Shown here: positions 28,161-38,563 of the stretch, in pieces
Numbering within the stretch: the stretch's first letter is position 1
Layout of the letters: each line of letters begins with the position of its first letter
NCBI RefSeq assembly: GCF_003605645.1
Contig: NZ_QVMU01000011.1
Location: 1-64,000 of the forward strand
DNA length: 64,000 nt
Reading direction: 5' to 3'
DNA from: Vibrio sinensis
Lineage (GTDB): Bacteria > Pseudomonadota > Gammaproteobacteria > Enterobacterales > Vibrionaceae
The notes under the pieces: model-generated
Told to the model about the DNA's origin: nothing
The model's input: the letters and a program-made list of their open reading frames with translations, nothing else
Database searches by the model: none
Program-made: the position numbers and the translations under genes

Positions 28161-28232
28161 CATAGGCCTAGCATGTCTTAAGCTATTGTATCTTTTGTCT
28201 ACCATGGTCAAATCTTCAGTAACAACGCCCAT

Positions 28233-28257
28233 AAAAAAGGTGACCATCGGCCACCTT
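28233..28257 (-). terminator. ispH terminator
   Basis: On the minus strand AAGGTGGCC pairs with GGTCACCTT around a short loop (bulge in the stem), then a T-run (28233-28238). It is 32 bp past the ispH stop. Confidence 0.75.
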
Positions 28258-28289
28258 ATAAAATTGTTATCGTCTAATGACGCGCTAGA

Positions 28290-29255
28290 TTAATCAACCT
28301 GCTTGATTTGCAATTCTTTCGGTACTTCGAAGAACATGTTCTCTTCACGACCAAGAACCTCATCAACAGATCGCGCTCCTACGAGAGTCTTAATACGCTC
28401 TAGAATTTGATTAACTAGCGCCTCAGGTGCAGAAGCTCCAGCAGTAACACCCACTTTACGCTTGCCCTCAAACCATTTTGGTTCGATATCTTCAGGACAA
28501 TCGGTCAAGTAACCCGGCGTACCCAACTTTTCTGCCAGTTCTTTTAAACGTGTTGAATTCGATGAGTTCTTTGAACCCACGACGATAACCACATCAACAT
28601 CATTCGCTAGTTCACGAACAGCATCTTGGCGGTTCTGAGTAGCGTAACAAATATCATCTTTACGAGGTCCTTGAATCTTAGGAAAGACTCGACGTAACTC
28701 ATCAATAACATCAGCGGTTTCATCGACAGACAGAGTTGTTTGGCTCACGTAATGTAAATTGCTTGGATCACGGACAACACCTTGTAATGCCAACACATCT
28801 TTCGGTTTTTCAACCAAATACATCCCGCCACTTTCACTGGAGTACTGTCCCATTGTTCCCTCAACTTCAGGGTGACCAGCATGACCAATCAAAACCACTT
28901 CCATATTTTTACGACTGGCACGAGCCACTTCCATATGAACTTTGGTCACCAAAGGACACGTCGCATCAAACACGGTCAGTGCACGTTCTTTGGCTTCTTG
29001 ACGTACCGCTTGTGAGACTCCATGAGCAGAGAAAATAACGATATTGTCATCAGGCACTTCATGTAACTCTTCCACGAAGATAGCACCACGTTGCTTTAGC
29101 CCTTCCACGACAAAGCGATTATGCACGACTTCATGGCGCACATAGATTGGTGGTTGGTACATCTCAAGGGCACGCTCAACAATGCTAATTGCGCGATCGA
29201 CGCCCGCACAAAAACCACGAGGGTTCGCTAACAGGATTTTCATTTCATTGCTCAT
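28290..29255 (-). CDS. ispH: 4-hydroxy-3-methylbut-2-enyl diphosphate reductase IspH (LytB)
   Basis: 321-residue [4Fe-4S] enzyme, the last step of the MEP isoprenoid pathway (HMBPP to IPP and DMAPP). The three cluster cysteines are visible in [22 protein letters not shown] and [12 protein letters not shown], along with the catalytic glutamate region ([10 protein letters not shown]). A second in-frame ATG four codons downstream gives the E. coli-type N-terminus; neither has a strong Shine-Dalgarno. fkpB lies 84 bp upstream on the same strand; the fkpB-ispH pair is conserved in gammaproteobacteria. Confidence 0.97.
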   Translation of the reverse strand: MSNEMKILLANPRGFCAGVDRAISIVERALEMYQPPIYVRHEVVHNRFVVEGLKQRGAIFVEELHEVPDDNIVIFSAHGVSQAVRQEAKERALTVFDATCPLVTKVHMEVARASRKNMEVVLIGHAGHPEVEGTMGQYSSESGGMYLVEKPKDVLALQGVVRDPSNLHYVSQTTLSVDETADVIDELRRVFPKIQGPRKDDICYATQNRQDAVRELANDVDVVIVVGSKNSSNSTRLKELAEKLGTPGYLTDCPEDIEPKWFEGKRKVGVTAGASAPEALVNQILERIKTLVGARSVDEVLGREENMFFEVPKELQIKQVD

Positions 29256-29290
29256 GGGAGTTATCTTTCATTTGGTCGGCTATTCTACGA

Positions 29291-29340
29291 CATACCCAAG
29301 TAACTTCAAGTTAGGGATAAGCGCATCTATCATGCAGGCT
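29291..29340. repeat. Possible decayed intergenic repeat fragment
   Basis: ATACCCAAGTAACTTCAAGTT resembles the terminal segments of short palindromic repeats scattered between Vibrio genes. Only this terminal-like piece is recognisable, between fkpB and ispH, so the assignment is weak. Confidence 0.25.
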
Positions 29341-29771
29341 TATTCGACAGAGAGGATTTCAACATCGAATGTTACATCTTGTCCAGCAAGAGGATGATTA
29401 AAATCAACCGTAACTGAGTCTCCAGCGATGTCTGAAATAATACCAGGTATTTCCATACCATCTGGTCCAGAAAACGCCATAACCGTCCCCACTTCGACTT
29501 CAGCATCGCCAACAAACTTTGCTCTGTCCATATAATGAATATGATCAGGATTTGGCATACCAAATGCATCTTCTGCTTTTAGTTCAATGACTTTGTTATC
29601 CCCAGCTTTAAGTCCTAAAAGACACTGTTCAAAATTTTCACTTAAACTGCCATCCCCGACAATAAGCTTTGCTGGTTTGCCCATATTATGGGTACTATCT
29701 GCGACAGAACCATCACTCAATTTAATCGTAAAATGTAGGGTTACTGCTGAATCTTGTGTAATTGTCGTCAC
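29340..29771 (-). CDS. fkpB: FKBP-type peptidyl-prolyl cis-trans isomerase FkpB (SlpA-like)
   Basis: 143-residue cytoplasmic FKBP-fold isomerase with an inserted-flap (SlyD/SlpA type) arrangement: VTLHFTIKLSDGSVADST, the core FEQCLLGLKAGDNKVIEL, then the chaperone-type insert around FGMPNPDHIHYMDRAKF, and DFNHPLAGQDVTFDVEI. The histidine-rich metal tail of SlyD is absent, which favours FkpB. It sits between lspA and ispH as in E. coli. A terminator at 29873-29907 implies its own promoter in the 100 bp upstream. Confidence 0.93.
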   Translation of the reverse strand: MTTITQDSAVTLHFTIKLSDGSVADSTHNMGKPAKLIVGDGSLSENFEQCLLGLKAGDNKVIELKAEDAFGMPNPDHIHYMDRAKFVGDAEVEVGTVMAFSGPDGMEIPGIISDIAGDSVTVDFNHPLAGQDVTFDVEILSVE

Positions 29772-29872
29772 GTTACGAATTCCTTGTTTTAAACTGACTT
29801 ACCGACGAATATCAGAGCATAAGGTGGATGGTAAGGCTATTGTCTTATTCTGTATTTCAGAGTTCCAACATA

Positions 29873-29907
29873 ATAAAAAGCGCCGACCGAATCAACGGAC
29901 AGCGCTT
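29873..29907 (-). terminator. lspA terminator
   Basis: On the minus strand AAGCGC pairs with GCGCTT (29878-29907), with an inner CCG/CGG pairing, followed by a T-rich run. It is 43 bp after the lspA stop and separates lspA from fkpB. Confidence 0.75.
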
Positions 29908-29949
29908 AGGGTTATTTATGCCTGATTGTACGGCTTTGTACTCAAGAGC

Positions 29950-30453
29950 CTACTCGGCACTTTTTTTACGAAACCCATCAAGGATAATCATCGCAGCACC
30001 AATACAGATAGTACTATCTGCTAGGTTAAATGCTGGCCAGTGATAATTTCCCCAGAAAAAATCCAAATAATCGACAACAAAACCATGAACAACACGATCA
30101 AACACGTTGCCAATCGCACCACCAATGATCAATGCGTATGCAATATTATTCCACTTTTCTTTGGCCGGTAACTTGCTCATCCAGTAAGCCAACATGCCAG
30201 TTACAACAACGGCAATTCCAGTAAAGAACCAACGCTGCCATCCAGCTTGATCACTTAGAAAACTAAATGCGGCACCATAGTTATGAACGTACAAAAAGTT
30301 AAAAAACGGCAAAACTTCAATTCGATTTGCCCAGCCATACCCCATGTTGTCCATAACAAACAGTTTAATTGCTATGTCGGCAATAAATACAACAACGGCA
30401 AGCCAAAGCCAGCGAATGCCTGACTCTTTCAGTGTTAATGCTTTTTCACTCAT
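29950..30453 (-). CDS. lspA: Lipoprotein signal peptidase LspA (SPase II)
   Basis: 167-residue inner-membrane aspartyl protease that removes signal peptides from diacylated prolipoproteins, such as the BamD encoded in this window. Four transmembrane helices; the catalytic aspartates are in [11 protein letters not shown] and FNLADSTIC. The frame is open 78 bp upstream, but the start at 30453 ([12 protein letters not shown]) gives the normal length and places the charged N-terminus before the first helix. It lies downstream of ileS as in most gammaproteobacteria, but here 197 bp holding an ERIC-like repeat and a hairpin separate them. Confidence 0.95.
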   Translation of the reverse strand: MSEKALTLKESGIRWLWLAVVVFIADIAIKLFVMDNMGYGWANRIEVLPFFNFLYVHNYGAAFSFLSDQAGWQRWFFTGIAVVVTGMLAYWMSKLPAKEKWNNIAYALIIGGAIGNVFDRVVHGFVVDYLDFFWGNYHWPAFNLADSTICIGAAMIILDGFRKKSAE

Positions 30454-30464
30454 TTCGTTACCTA

Positions 30465-30489
30465 AAAACAACCCCAGTAAATACTGGGG
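30465..30489 (-). terminator. Hairpin with T-run between ileS and lspA
   Basis: Perfect 8-bp stem CCCCAGTA / TACTGGGG (30472-30489); the minus-strand copy is followed by TTGTTTTT. It looks like a Rho-independent terminator or attenuator only 12 bp before the lspA start codon, so lspA may be under partial read-through control. Confidence 0.55.
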
Positions 30490-30529
30490 CTGTTTGAATG
30501 TTAAAAAGTTCCTAGCTTTCGTAGCTATC

Positions 30530-30648
30530 ATTCAAAATTGTTGGTTTTGTAGCTAGGCGACTAGTTTACGAAGACCCTGAACATAGATAACTATGTGATG
30601 GGTTGAGTAAATGCCGTCAACAACGCTACGAGACCAACAATGACGAAT
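30530..30648. repeat. ERIC/IRU-like palindromic repeat
   Basis: A 119-bp imperfect palindrome. The left arm ATTCAAAATTGTTGGT mirrors the right arm ACCAACAATGACGAAT. The centre carries ACATAGATAACTATGTGA, which matches the core of the enterobacterial repetitive intergenic consensus, followed by a GCCGTCAACAACGC segment akin to the ERIC right half. It ends 2 bp from the ileS stop codon and will be transcribed as a long hairpin in the ileS 3' region. Confidence 0.8.
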
Positions 30649-30650
30649 GA

Positions 30651-33509
30651 TTAAGCGAATTTACGCACTTCGCCTTCACCCTCTACATTCGTCACACAAC
30701 GACCACAGACAGTTTCATGTCCAGCGATTGTGCCAACGTCCGCAGTGTGGTGCCAACAACGGTCACACTTCTCACCTTCTGAAGCCGCAACTTCAACCAA
30801 CAAACCGTCGATGTCTGTTGCTTTTGCAGCATCACTTTTCTCAGAAAGAGGCTTAACAACCGCTTTAGAGGTTAGCATTACAAAACGCAATTCATCTTCT
30901 AATTTGTTGATCTTAGCAGCTAAGGCTTCATCAGCGTATAGAGTCACTTCAGCTTGCAATGCGCCGCCGATTGTCTTCTCTTTACGTGCATCTTCAAGAA
31001 GCTTGTTAACTGCACCACGAACTGATTGGATTTCAGCCCAGAATTCGTTGCTTAGCTCTTCGTCTTCTGCAAGACCAAATAGACCATCGAACCATTCGCC
31101 AGTGAATACAAATTTATCGCGCTGCTCTCCCGTTGGTAAAGAACGTGGCATTTCGTTCCAGATTTCATCTGCAGTGAACGACATGATAGGTGCCATCCAA
31201 CGAACAAGAGCTTCAACGATGTAGTAAAGCGCAGTTTGACAGCTACGTTGAGCGTGGCCACCACGTTTCGCTGTGTACTGACGGTCTTTAATTACGTCTA
31301 GGTAGAATGAACCCATTTCAACAGAACAGAATTGCATTAAACGCTGAGTTACACCATGAGTGTTGTACTCTTCGTATGCTTTAATGATCTCTTCTTGAGC
31401 AGCCAATGCACGACCAACAGCCCAACGATCCAGTGCCACCATTTCTTCAGTAGGAACAAGATCTGTTTCTGGGTTGAAACCGTTCAAGTTTGCTAGGAAG
31501 AAACGCGCGGTGTTACGAATACGACGGTATGCGTCTGCTGAGCGTTTTAGGATTTCATCAGAAACCGCAACTTCGCCAGTGTAGTCTGTTGAAGCAACCC
31601 ATAGACGTAGAATGTCTGCGCCTAGTTTGTTGGTTACATCTTTTGGTGCCACAACGTTACCGATAGATTTAGACATCTTACGGCCGTGACCATCAACTAC
31701 GAAGCCGTGCGTTAGTACTTGTTTGTACGGCGCAACGTCTTTCATCGCAATAGAAGTAATCAATGAAGATTGGAACCAACCACGGTGTTGGTCAGAACCC
31801 TCTAAGTATAGATCCGCACTGTGACCATTGAACTCTTCACGAGCATCCACAACTGAATAGTGAGTCACACCTGAGTCAAACCATACGTCTAGTGTGTCTA
31901 ATACTTTTTCGTAGTTTGCAGCGTCATCAGCACCCATCAGTTCAGCAGCATCTACATCCCACCAAGCTTGAATACCTTTTTCTTCTACTAGTTTTGCTAC
32001 TTTTTCAATAAGCTCTAGTGAGTTAGGGTGTAGTTCAGCTGTCTCTTTGTGAACGAATAGAGCAATTGGTACACCCCAAGTACGTTGACGAGATATACAC
32101 CACTCAGGGCGACCTTCAATCATACCCTCGATACGGCTTTGGCCCCATTCAGGCATCCACTGAACACCTTTGATTGACTCAAGTGCTTTTGCACGTAGGC
32201 CAGCTTGATCCATTGAGATGAACCATTGCGGTGTTGCACGGAAGATGATTGGAGTCTTATGACGCCAGCAGTGTGGGTAGCTGTGCTCGTAAGCATGGTG
32301 ATGCAGTAATGCGCCTTTTTCTTTTAGCACTTCAAGAACTGAATCGTTCGCTTTGAATACATGTTGACCAGCAAATAGCGGTGTATCTGGTAAGTAAACG
32401 CCGTTAGAACCCACAGGGTTAGCAACTTCAAGACCATACTTTTGACCAACCACAAAGTCTTCTTGACCGTGACCAGGAGCCGTATGTACTACACCTGTAC
32501 CAGATTCAGTTGTTACGTGATCGCCAAGGATCGCAGGAACAGTGAAATCATAGAATGGGTGATTGAATTGCAGTAATTCAAGATCCGCACCTTTAGCAAA
32601 GCCAAGGTTGTGGAAGTGTTCAATACCCGCACGATCCATTGCATCTTTCGCTAGCTCTGACGCTACGATGATACGTTGAGCTGGCTGTTCACCATGCGCT
32701 TCAACTTGGATAAGCGAATATTCTAGATCATCACGTAGACAAACTGCGCGGTTTGCAGGCAGTGTCCATGGTGTCGTTGTCCAGATAACAATAGAAAGCT
32801 CACCCTCACCCGCGTGGTCATTTGCTAGTGCAAATTTTGCCAATACAGCGGCTTCATCTGCTGCTGTAAATTTCACGTCGATAGATGGTGATACTTTATC
32901 TTTATATTCAACTTCTGCTTCAGCCAATGCACTACCACAGTCAGTACACCAGTGAACAGGTTTAAAACCTTTTAGTAGATGGCCTTTATCAGCGATCTTA
33001 CCAAGAGCACGAATGATGTTTGCTTCAGTCACAAAATCCATTGTGCGGTATGGTTTGTCCCACTCGCCCATGATACCAAGACGTTTAAAGCTCTCTTTTT
33101 GACCTTCAACTTGACCTGCAGCGTATTCGCGACATTTTTCACGGAACTCAGCAGCCGTTACTTTTTGGCCTGGCTTGCCTACTTTTTTCTCTACCATCAA
33201 TTCGATTGGTAGACCATGACAGTCCCAACCCGGAACGTATGGAGCATCAAAACCAGAAAGTGTTTTGGATTTAATAATAATGTCTTTAAGAATCTTGTTT
33301 AGCGCATGACCAATGTGAATATCACCGTTGGCATATGGAGGGCCATCGTGTAATACGAAAGATTTTTTACCTTTCTTTGCTTTACGGATCTCACCGTAAA
33401 GATCTTCTTTGTACCAACGCTCAAGCATTTCTGGCTCGCGATTGGCCAGATTACCGCGCATTGGAAACCCTGTATCAGGTAGGTTCAGGGTATCTTTATA
33501 CTCACTCAT
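30651..33509 (-). CDS. ileS: Isoleucyl-tRNA synthetase
   Basis: 952-residue class Ia synthetase. HIGH motif in [16 protein letters not shown] (about 58-73), KMSKS motif [10 protein letters not shown], an editing (CP1) domain between them ([36 protein letters not shown]) and a C-terminal zinc finger (CDRCW ... CGRC). Typical bacterial type 1 enzyme of normal length (E. coli 938). ribF lies 64 bp upstream on the same strand, giving the common murJ-ribF-ileS-lspA order. Confidence 0.99.
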   Translation of the reverse strand: MSEYKDTLNLPDTGFPMRGNLANREPEMLERWYKEDLYGEIRKAKKGKKSFVLHDGPPYANGDIHIGHALNKILKDIIIKSKTLSGFDAPYVPGWDCHGLPIELMVEKKVGKPGQKVTAAEFREKCREYAAGQVEGQKESFKRLGIMGEWDKPYRTMDFVTEANIIRALGKIADKGHLLKGFKPVHWCTDCGSALAEAEVEYKDKVSPSIDVKFTAADEAAVLAKFALANDHAGEGELSIVIWTTTPWTLPANRAVCLRDDLEYSLIQVEAHGEQPAQRIIVASELAKDAMDRAGIEHFHNLGFAKGADLELLQFNHPFYDFTVPAILGDHVTTESGTGVVHTAPGHGQEDFVVGQKYGLEVANPVGSNGVYLPDTPLFAGQHVFKANDSVLEVLKEKGALLHHHAYEHSYPHCWRHKTPIIFRATPQWFISMDQAGLRAKALESIKGVQWMPEWGQSRIEGMIEGRPEWCISRQRTWGVPIALFVHKETAELHPNSLELIEKVAKLVEEKGIQAWWDVDAAELMGADDAANYEKVLDTLDVWFDSGVTHYSVVDAREEFNGHSADLYLEGSDQHRGWFQSSLITSIAMKDVAPYKQVLTHGFVVDGHGRKMSKSIGNVVAPKDVTNKLGADILRLWVASTDYTGEVAVSDEILKRSADAYRRIRNTARFFLANLNGFNPETDLVPTEEMVALDRWAVGRALAAQEEIIKAYEEYNTHGVTQRLMQFCSVEMGSFYLDVIKDRQYTAKRGGHAQRSCQTALYYIVEALVRWMAPIMSFTADEIWNEMPRSLPTGEQRDKFVFTGEWFDGLFGLAEDEELSNEFWAEIQSVRGAVNKLLEDARKEKTIGGALQAEVTLYADEALAAKINKLEDELRFVMLTSKAVVKPLSEKSDAAKATDIDGLLVEVAASEGEKCDRCWHHTADVGTIAGHETVCGRCVTNVEGEGEVRKFA

Positions 33510-33573
33510 CGATTCTTAATTCCGTTGTATTGGGCGAAAGTTAGACATTATGCTAGGCGGTGGAATAAACCGT

Positions 33574-34509
33574 TTAGCGATTTAGCTGATGCAGCCACAC
33601 CCTTGCTGCCTCAGCATCCAATTCTATTTGTTGCTTAAGAGCCTCAAATGACTCGAATTTTTTCTCATCACGAAGCTTGTGTAACAGTACAATTTCTAAT
33701 TGTTTACCATATAAATTGGCAGAAAAATCGAATAAATGCACTTCGAGCTGTTGGCGAACACCATTCACCGTTGGTCGTTGACCGATATTTGCAACTCCAC
33801 CAACTGGAGAATCATCCAGACCTAGCGCCTGAACAACATACACACCGGAAACCGGTGATACGCAGCGTTTGAGGGGAATATTAGCGGTAGGAAAGCCTAT
33901 CGTTCGACCTAGCTTGCGGCCATGGGATACACGACCACTAATGCTATAGTCTCTTCCGAGCATTTCTGCTGCAGACGTTAATTCGTCATTCGCCAATGCA
34001 TCTCGAATCGCGGTACTACTCACTCGCTGCTTCTGAACACAGAAGCTCTGAGTGCTGACAACTTCAAAGCCATACTTGGCTCCTGCTTCTAAAAGCATCG
34101 CGAAATTGCCTTCTCGACCACGACCGAAACAAAAATCGTCACCAACGACCAGAAACTTAACACCCAAACGCTTGACCAACAAGTCACGAATGAACTCATC
34201 AGCGGTCATTTTCGCAAAACTTGCGTTAAAATTGACGCATAATAAACGTTGGATGTTCAGCTTGCTAAGTTGAACATATTTATCACGTAATCGGGTTAAT
34301 CGTGCTGGTGCTTTATCTTTAGCAAACAGCTCTAATGGTTGTGGTTCAAATGTCATTACCGTTGCGGGCAAACCGAGTTCAGCCGCTTTCTCAGACACTT
34401 GACGCAACACCTCTTGATGCCCTAAATGTGCACCATCGAAGTTTCCGATTGTCAGCACACAACCAAGGTGGTGTGACTTAATATTATGTATACCGCGGAT
34501 TAATTCCAT
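33574..34509 (-). CDS. ribF: Bifunctional riboflavin kinase / FAD synthetase RibF
   Basis: 311 residues; makes FMN and then FAD from riboflavin. The N-terminal FMN adenylyltransferase has the HxGH-like GNFDGAHLGHQ and SSTAIRDAL. The C-terminal riboflavin kinase (about 185-311) has GRTIGFPTANI and GVYVV. Normal length (E. coli 313). It is between murJ and ileS on the minus strand, with 71- and 64-bp gaps. Confidence 0.97.
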   Translation of the reverse strand: MELIRGIHNIKSHHLGCVLTIGNFDGAHLGHQEVLRQVSEKAAELGLPATVMTFEPQPLELFAKDKAPARLTRLRDKYVQLSKLNIQRLLCVNFNASFAKMTADEFIRDLLVKRLGVKFLVVGDDFCFGRGREGNFAMLLEAGAKYGFEVVSTQSFCVQKQRVSSTAIRDALANDELTSAAEMLGRDYSISGRVSHGRKLGRTIGFPTANIPLKRCVSPVSGVYVVQALGLDDSPVGGVANIGQRPTVNGVRQQLEVHLFDFSANLYGKQLEIVLLHKLRDEKKFESFEALKQQIELDAEAARVWLHQLNR

Positions 34510-34537
34510 TGCAAGCTGCTAATTTATCTCTGTTGTC

Positions 34538-34558
34538 CGGTTTTATGGTGTAAAACCG
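34538..34558. repeat. Inverted repeat between murJ and ribF
   Basis: Perfect 8-bp inverted repeat CGGTTTTA / TAAAACCG with a 5-nt loop, 28 bp before the ribF start on the minus strand. No T-run follows, so it is not a standard terminator. Role unknown. Confidence 0.4.
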
Positions 34559-34580
34559 ACGGATTATATACTAATCCAAA

Positions 34581-36143
34581 CTATTCTGTCGCTGACTTTA
34601 AGTCTTTCAGGCGGACACCCAAAAGCAAAATAACCGATAGATACGCAATAGCACCTAGAGCAATAAGTCCCACCAGTGCTCCAACTCGTTCGGTTAAATG
34701 CCATGTTAACCAAACTGACATCGATTCTAATTGCCACAAGATGGCTGCGACCATAATTCCACCAGCCACAATCAATTTGGCAATAAACATCAATGTTTGA
34801 CGCGTTAACTTATAGACACCTTGGATATGCAATCCACGATACAGTAGCGTCATATTAACAAAAGCAGATAACGCTGTTGCCATCGCCAAGCCAACATAGC
34901 CATAAAACCACGCAAAAATAGCGTTGAAAACCATATTGGTCGCCATGGCAATAATACCGTACTTCACCGGAGTTTTCGTGTCTTGTCTCGAGTAATACCC
35001 CGGAGCTAACACTTTAATCAACATAAAATTCAATAACCCAGATGCGTAAGCGACTAATGATAGCGACGCTTGATTAACATCATGAGGACTAAACTCGCCC
35101 CGCATAAATAGCACCATCAACATTGGCTTAGCTAACACCATCAAACCTAGCATGGCAGGAATACCAAGTAAGGTCACCATTCTAACGCCCCAATCCATTG
35201 TCTGAGTGAAGCCATCACTATGAGCGTCAACATGCTTACGAGACAACGCAGGTAAGATGACGGTTGCAATAGCAATACCAAATAGACCAAGAGGGAACTC
35301 TAATAGTCGATCAGAATAATAAAGCCAACTGATCGAACCGGTCTGCAGGAAACTGGCAATAAAGGTGTCTAACAATAAATTAATCTGACTAACCGACACA
35401 CCGAATAACGCTGGGATCATTAATGTTCGGATTTTCACTACACCCGGGTCTCGCCATCCCCATTTGGGTTTGACCATAACACCCGCTTTTATCAAAAAAG
35501 GAATTTGGAAAAGAAATTGAACGATACCACCAAGGAGTACACCGATGGCTAAACCAATTTCAGGTTGTGATAACTGCGGGGCAATAAACCATGCAGATAG
35601 AATAATCATCACATTGAGAAAGACAGGAGTGAAAGAAGAGACAGCAAACTTGCCTAAGGTATTAAGAATCGCACCAGACAAGGCAACAAAAGTTATAAAC
35701 CATAAATAAGGGAAGGTGATCTTGAGTAAAAAACTGGCTAGTTCAAATTTTTCTGCAGCAGGGCCACCATTAAGCCAATCTAAAAACCAACCAAAACCAA
35801 ATAATGCAGTCACAACTCCGGACCCAAGCACACCAAGTAAGGTCACAATCGACACTATGACACCAAGTGTGCCTGCAGCTCGAGCGATGAGTTCTCGGGT
35901 CTTGTTTAAATCGCCAGCGGCATGAGATTCTGTCAATACAGGAACAAATGCTTGAGAAAATGCTCCCTCAGCGAAGAGTCGACGAAGAAAGTTAGGGATT
36001 TTATTGGCGAAAAAGAAAACATCCGCACTGGCACCCGCACCCATTAAATTAGCCACAACAACATCACGGACTAAGCCTAGTACGCGAGAAATCAACGTCA
36101 TAGCACTTACAATCATGCCAGACTTGAGCAGACGTTTACTCAC
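34581..36143 (-). CDS. murJ: Lipid II flippase MurJ (MviN)
   Basis: 520-residue MOP-superfamily membrane protein with about 14 transmembrane helices that moves lipid II across the inner membrane for peptidoglycan synthesis. The N-terminal SAMTLISRVLGLVRDVVVA and FRRLFAEGAFSQAFVPV are family hallmarks with the essential arginines. The frame is open 39 bp upstream, but a GTG at 36143 preceded by GAGG at good spacing gives the usual N-terminus (SKRLLKSG). Divergent from rpsT; upstream of ribF. Confidence 0.97.
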   Translation of the reverse strand: MSKRLLKSGMIVSAMTLISRVLGLVRDVVVANLMGAGASADVFFFANKIPNFLRRLFAEGAFSQAFVPVLTESHAAGDLNKTRELIARAAGTLGVIVSIVTLLGVLGSGVVTALFGFGWFLDWLNGGPAAEKFELASFLLKITFPYLWFITFVALSGAILNTLGKFAVSSFTPVFLNVMIILSAWFIAPQLSQPEIGLAIGVLLGGIVQFLFQIPFLIKAGVMVKPKWGWRDPGVVKIRTLMIPALFGVSVSQINLLLDTFIASFLQTGSISWLYYSDRLLEFPLGLFGIAIATVILPALSRKHVDAHSDGFTQTMDWGVRMVTLLGIPAMLGLMVLAKPMLMVLFMRGEFSPHDVNQASLSLVAYASGLLNFMLIKVLAPGYYSRQDTKTPVKYGIIAMATNMVFNAIFAWFYGYVGLAMATALSAFVNMTLLYRGLHIQGVYKLTRQTLMFIAKLIVAGGIMVAAILWQLESMSVWLTWHLTERVGALVGLIALGAIAYLSVILLLGVRLKDLKSATE

Positions 36144-36403
36144 AATAACCTCAAATATTAGCGAATACCCACTGTTTAGCACGACTTGTCATTAGGAAAG
36201 TCTAAATGAGAGCAGATAAGTATTAGCATTGAAAAAAAAATACTGTTAGAATCCACGCCATCTTAACCGCGAAGACCGTTGTAATCCAAAATTTGTTTGG
36301 TTGCGATGTGTTTTTGCACAAATCATTTGACATATAGGCGCAAATACGGGATATTCCCTGCCCTTAAAATGTCACCGAACTAAAGTTTTTGGGAGTTAGA
36401 CCC

Positions 36404-36664
36404 TTGGCAAATAGTAAATCTGCTAAGAAGCGCGCTATCCAAGCTGAGAAACGTCGCCAGCACAACGCTAGCCGTCGTTCTATGATGCGCACTTACATGA
36501 AGAAAACTGTTGCTGCTATTGAAGCAGGCGACAAAGAAGCTGCAACTGCTGCATTTGCTGCAGTTACACCAATCCTAGACCGTATGGCGACTAAAGGTCT
36601 TGTTCACAAGAACAAAACTGCTCGTCACAAGTCTCGCTTCGCTGCAGCTATCAAAGCTCTTTAA
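36404..36664 (+). CDS. rpsT: 30S ribosomal protein S20
   Basis: 86 residues, helical, binds 16S rRNA early in 30S assembly. The start is a TTG at 36404 (preceded by GGGAG with 8-nt spacing), giving the family N-terminus [17 protein letters not shown]. coli rpsT also starts with UUG, which is needed for autoregulation by S20. It is transcribed divergently from murJ and ends at a palindromic terminator. The S20/murJ arrangement is common in gammaproteobacteria. Confidence 0.97.
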   Translation: MANSKSAKKRAIQAEKRRQHNASRRSMMRTYMKKTVAAIEAGDKEAATAAFAAVTPILDRMATKGLVHKNKTARHKSRFAAAIKAL

Positions 36665-36690
36665 TTAGAACTCTGATTCAGCAGTTAAGC

Positions 36691-36717
36691 AAAAAGCCGG
36701 CATATGCCGGTTTTTTT
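36691..36717 (+). terminator. rpsT terminator
   Basis: The palindrome CCGGCATATGCCGG (36697-36710) is flanked by A5 and T7. Also positioned to stop convergent hlyU transcription. Confidence 0.9.
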
Positions 36718-36801
36718 ATACCTGTAATTTGGATTTTTAGTCTAACCACCAGTCACCACTACTTGTTAACGATTAACTCTACAGCCATTGTTCTCTCTAT
36801 C

Positions 36802-37095
36802 CTAGACACAAAATAGTTTGTGCAGTAACTGAATCATCTCTCGAACTTCAACACTACTTAATGAGTAATAAACGGTTTGGGCCTCTTTACGAGTATTTAC
36901 CAAACCATCACGCCTTAACCATGCAAGATGCTGTGACAAAGCAGACTGACTCAGTGATAACTTAAAGCACAATTCACCAACTGATAATTCATTTTCATGT
37001 AATAAACAAAGAATCTGTAGGCGACGCTCATTCGCCATAGCTTTAAGAAGCACGACCGCTTTGACTGAATTTTTTTCCATTGCTGCTAAATCCAT
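36802..37095 (-). CDS. hlyU: ArsR-family winged-helix regulator HlyU
   Basis: 97-residue winged-helix protein of the ArsR/SmtB fold without the metal-binding ELCVCDL motif (here VGELCFKLSLSQ). The sequence MEKNSVKAVVLLKAMANERRLQILCLL and SQSALSQHLAWLRRDGLVNTRKEAQTV is almost the same as V. cholerae HlyU. In V. cholerae and V. vulnificus HlyU is a virulence regulator that relieves H-NS repression of hlyA and rtx genes and responds to the thiol redox state. The rpsT-hlyU-nhaR-nptA order is as in V. cholerae. No toxin genes are in this window. Confidence 0.93.
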   Translation of the reverse strand: MDLAAMEKNSVKAVVLLKAMANERRLQILCLLHENELSVGELCFKLSLSQSALSQHLAWLRRDGLVNTRKEAQTVYYSLSSVEVREMIQLLHKLFCV

Positions 37096-37262
37096 TTAAC
37101 CACTACTCCTAAATATTTTCATTCCGTGAAAAATCGATTCAACTAACTCAACCTTAAAGACAAACATAAACTCATCATAAGCATGTCATGCAGATAGTCT
37201 TGCCATCTAGATAACGACTCCTACATTACCGTTTACTAGAGATACTTAGCGGCACTATTATC

Positions 37263-38153
37263 TCATCTAAATAGGTTGTTGAAATCTGCATCGCACACAT
37301 TTTTAACCGCTGGGTGTTGAATCATTCGTTCGGCAAAAATGACGTAGTACTCTTCTTTTAACTCTTCGACATGACCAATCAACTGCACTGGAATGTCGTC
37401 ACCCACTTCATTCATATATAAGGTGGGAGCAAGAAAAATTACATCATGGTGATATCGAGCAAAGGCTTTCATTAATGCCACATCATCAAACTCACCTAAA
37501 ATGTTCGGTTGTATTCCTTGACGATCAAACCACTGCAATACTTTCCTTCCCATCGCGGTGCGACTACCAGGTATTAATAACTTACGGTGTTCTAACATTG
37601 CTGGGAAATTTATCGTATCTATGTTTCCTGAGCAGAAAAAACTCATGCTGCTCTCGCCCAGCTTCTTACTATATAGGCCCGGACTTTGGCTCGAGTCGAC
37701 AGGGCAATCCGATAAAATCATATCCAACTTATGTTGAGATAACTGCTCAAGTAGCATTTCGTGAGTCGATTCAAAGCAACGAAGATGAATACTATTGTCA
37801 CTTGGCACCGTGGTCATAAGGATCTTACTAACCAATCGTTTCGATAACGCATCAGCAACACCGACATCAAATAAGATATTCGAATGCTGGCTATAGTTAA
37901 CAATATCAAGCATCTCATAGCTCAATCCAAACATTCGGTCGGCATACTTAAAGACAAGTTGCCCTAACTCTGTCGGCTCTACGCTACGACCATTGCGTTT
38001 AGTCAACTTCCCCGCCATCCGATCTTCTAATGCTTTAATTTGCCCCGTCACTGTCTGAGGGGTCAGAAAGAGTGCATCAGCAGCTTTAGTCACAGAACCT
38101 TGTTTACACACCATCCAGAAGTAGTAGAGGTGGTTGTAATTTAAATGCGACAT
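37263..38153 (-). CDS. nhaR: LysR-family transcriptional activator NhaR
   Basis: 296-residue LysR regulator. The N-terminal winged helix ([21 protein letters not shown] then [19 protein letters not shown]) is characteristic of NhaR, a Na+-responsive activator of the NhaA Na+/H+ antiporter in E. coli and Vibrio. No nhaA gene is adjacent here, as also in V. cholerae. It is divergent from nptA, a Na+-driven phosphate transporter, across a 410-bp gap, so NhaR might also act there; that is inference. Confidence 0.9.
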   Translation of the reverse strand: MSHLNYNHLYYFWMVCKQGSVTKAADALFLTPQTVTGQIKALEDRMAGKLTKRNGRSVEPTELGQLVFKYADRMFGLSYEMLDIVNYSQHSNILFDVGVADALSKRLVSKILMTTVPSDNSIHLRCFESTHEMLLEQLSQHKLDMILSDCPVDSSQSPGLYSKKLGESSMSFFCSGNIDTINFPAMLEHRKLLIPGSRTAMGRKVLQWFDRQGIQPNILGEFDDVALMKAFARYHHDVIFLAPTLYMNEVGDDIPVQLIGHVEELKEEYYVIFAERMIQHPAVKNVCDADFNNLFR

Positions 38154-38471
38154 ATTCAGTAACTTAGAAATAGAAATATTTAATGGTTATAGCAGAAGTA
38201 GAATGTGACAACAATAGTTCGTTTAAAGCATGCATTTAGACCACTTACCGATACTTTTTCCGAAGAACATCTATCGCAATGTGACAACACTATGTCATAG
38301 AAAAGACAGGGAAATGTTTAATTGGTGAATTTTCAGCCGTTTTTATGACCATAAACACAAAATCACCAATAGACAATAAATACTTAAAATTCAACAAGAT
38401 AATTACTATGTATAATAATTAATACAGCTATAACATGAATTTCTGAAGAAAAATAAGTTTGTTACATGGAA

Positions 38472-38505
38472 CTGTAATATTACTGAAATATTTCCTATCT
38501 AGTAT
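38472..38505 (+). promoter_or_regulatory. Pho box and -10 of the nptA promoter
   Basis: CTGTAAT-ATTA-CTGAAAT (38472-38489) matches the PhoB half-sites CTGTCAT separated by 4 bp, with one and two mismatches. A -10-like TAGTAT (38500-38505) follows after exactly 10 bp, the spacing seen in PhoB-activated promoters where the box replaces the -35. A weaker box-like sequence lies on the minus strand at 38281-38298. The rest of the 410-bp nhaR-nptA gap shows no gene. Confidence 0.6.
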
Positions 38506-38563
38506 CGGCCTCAGTTTCCAACAACAGACCCAATACAGAATTTAACGGTCAACGGAGAATATT

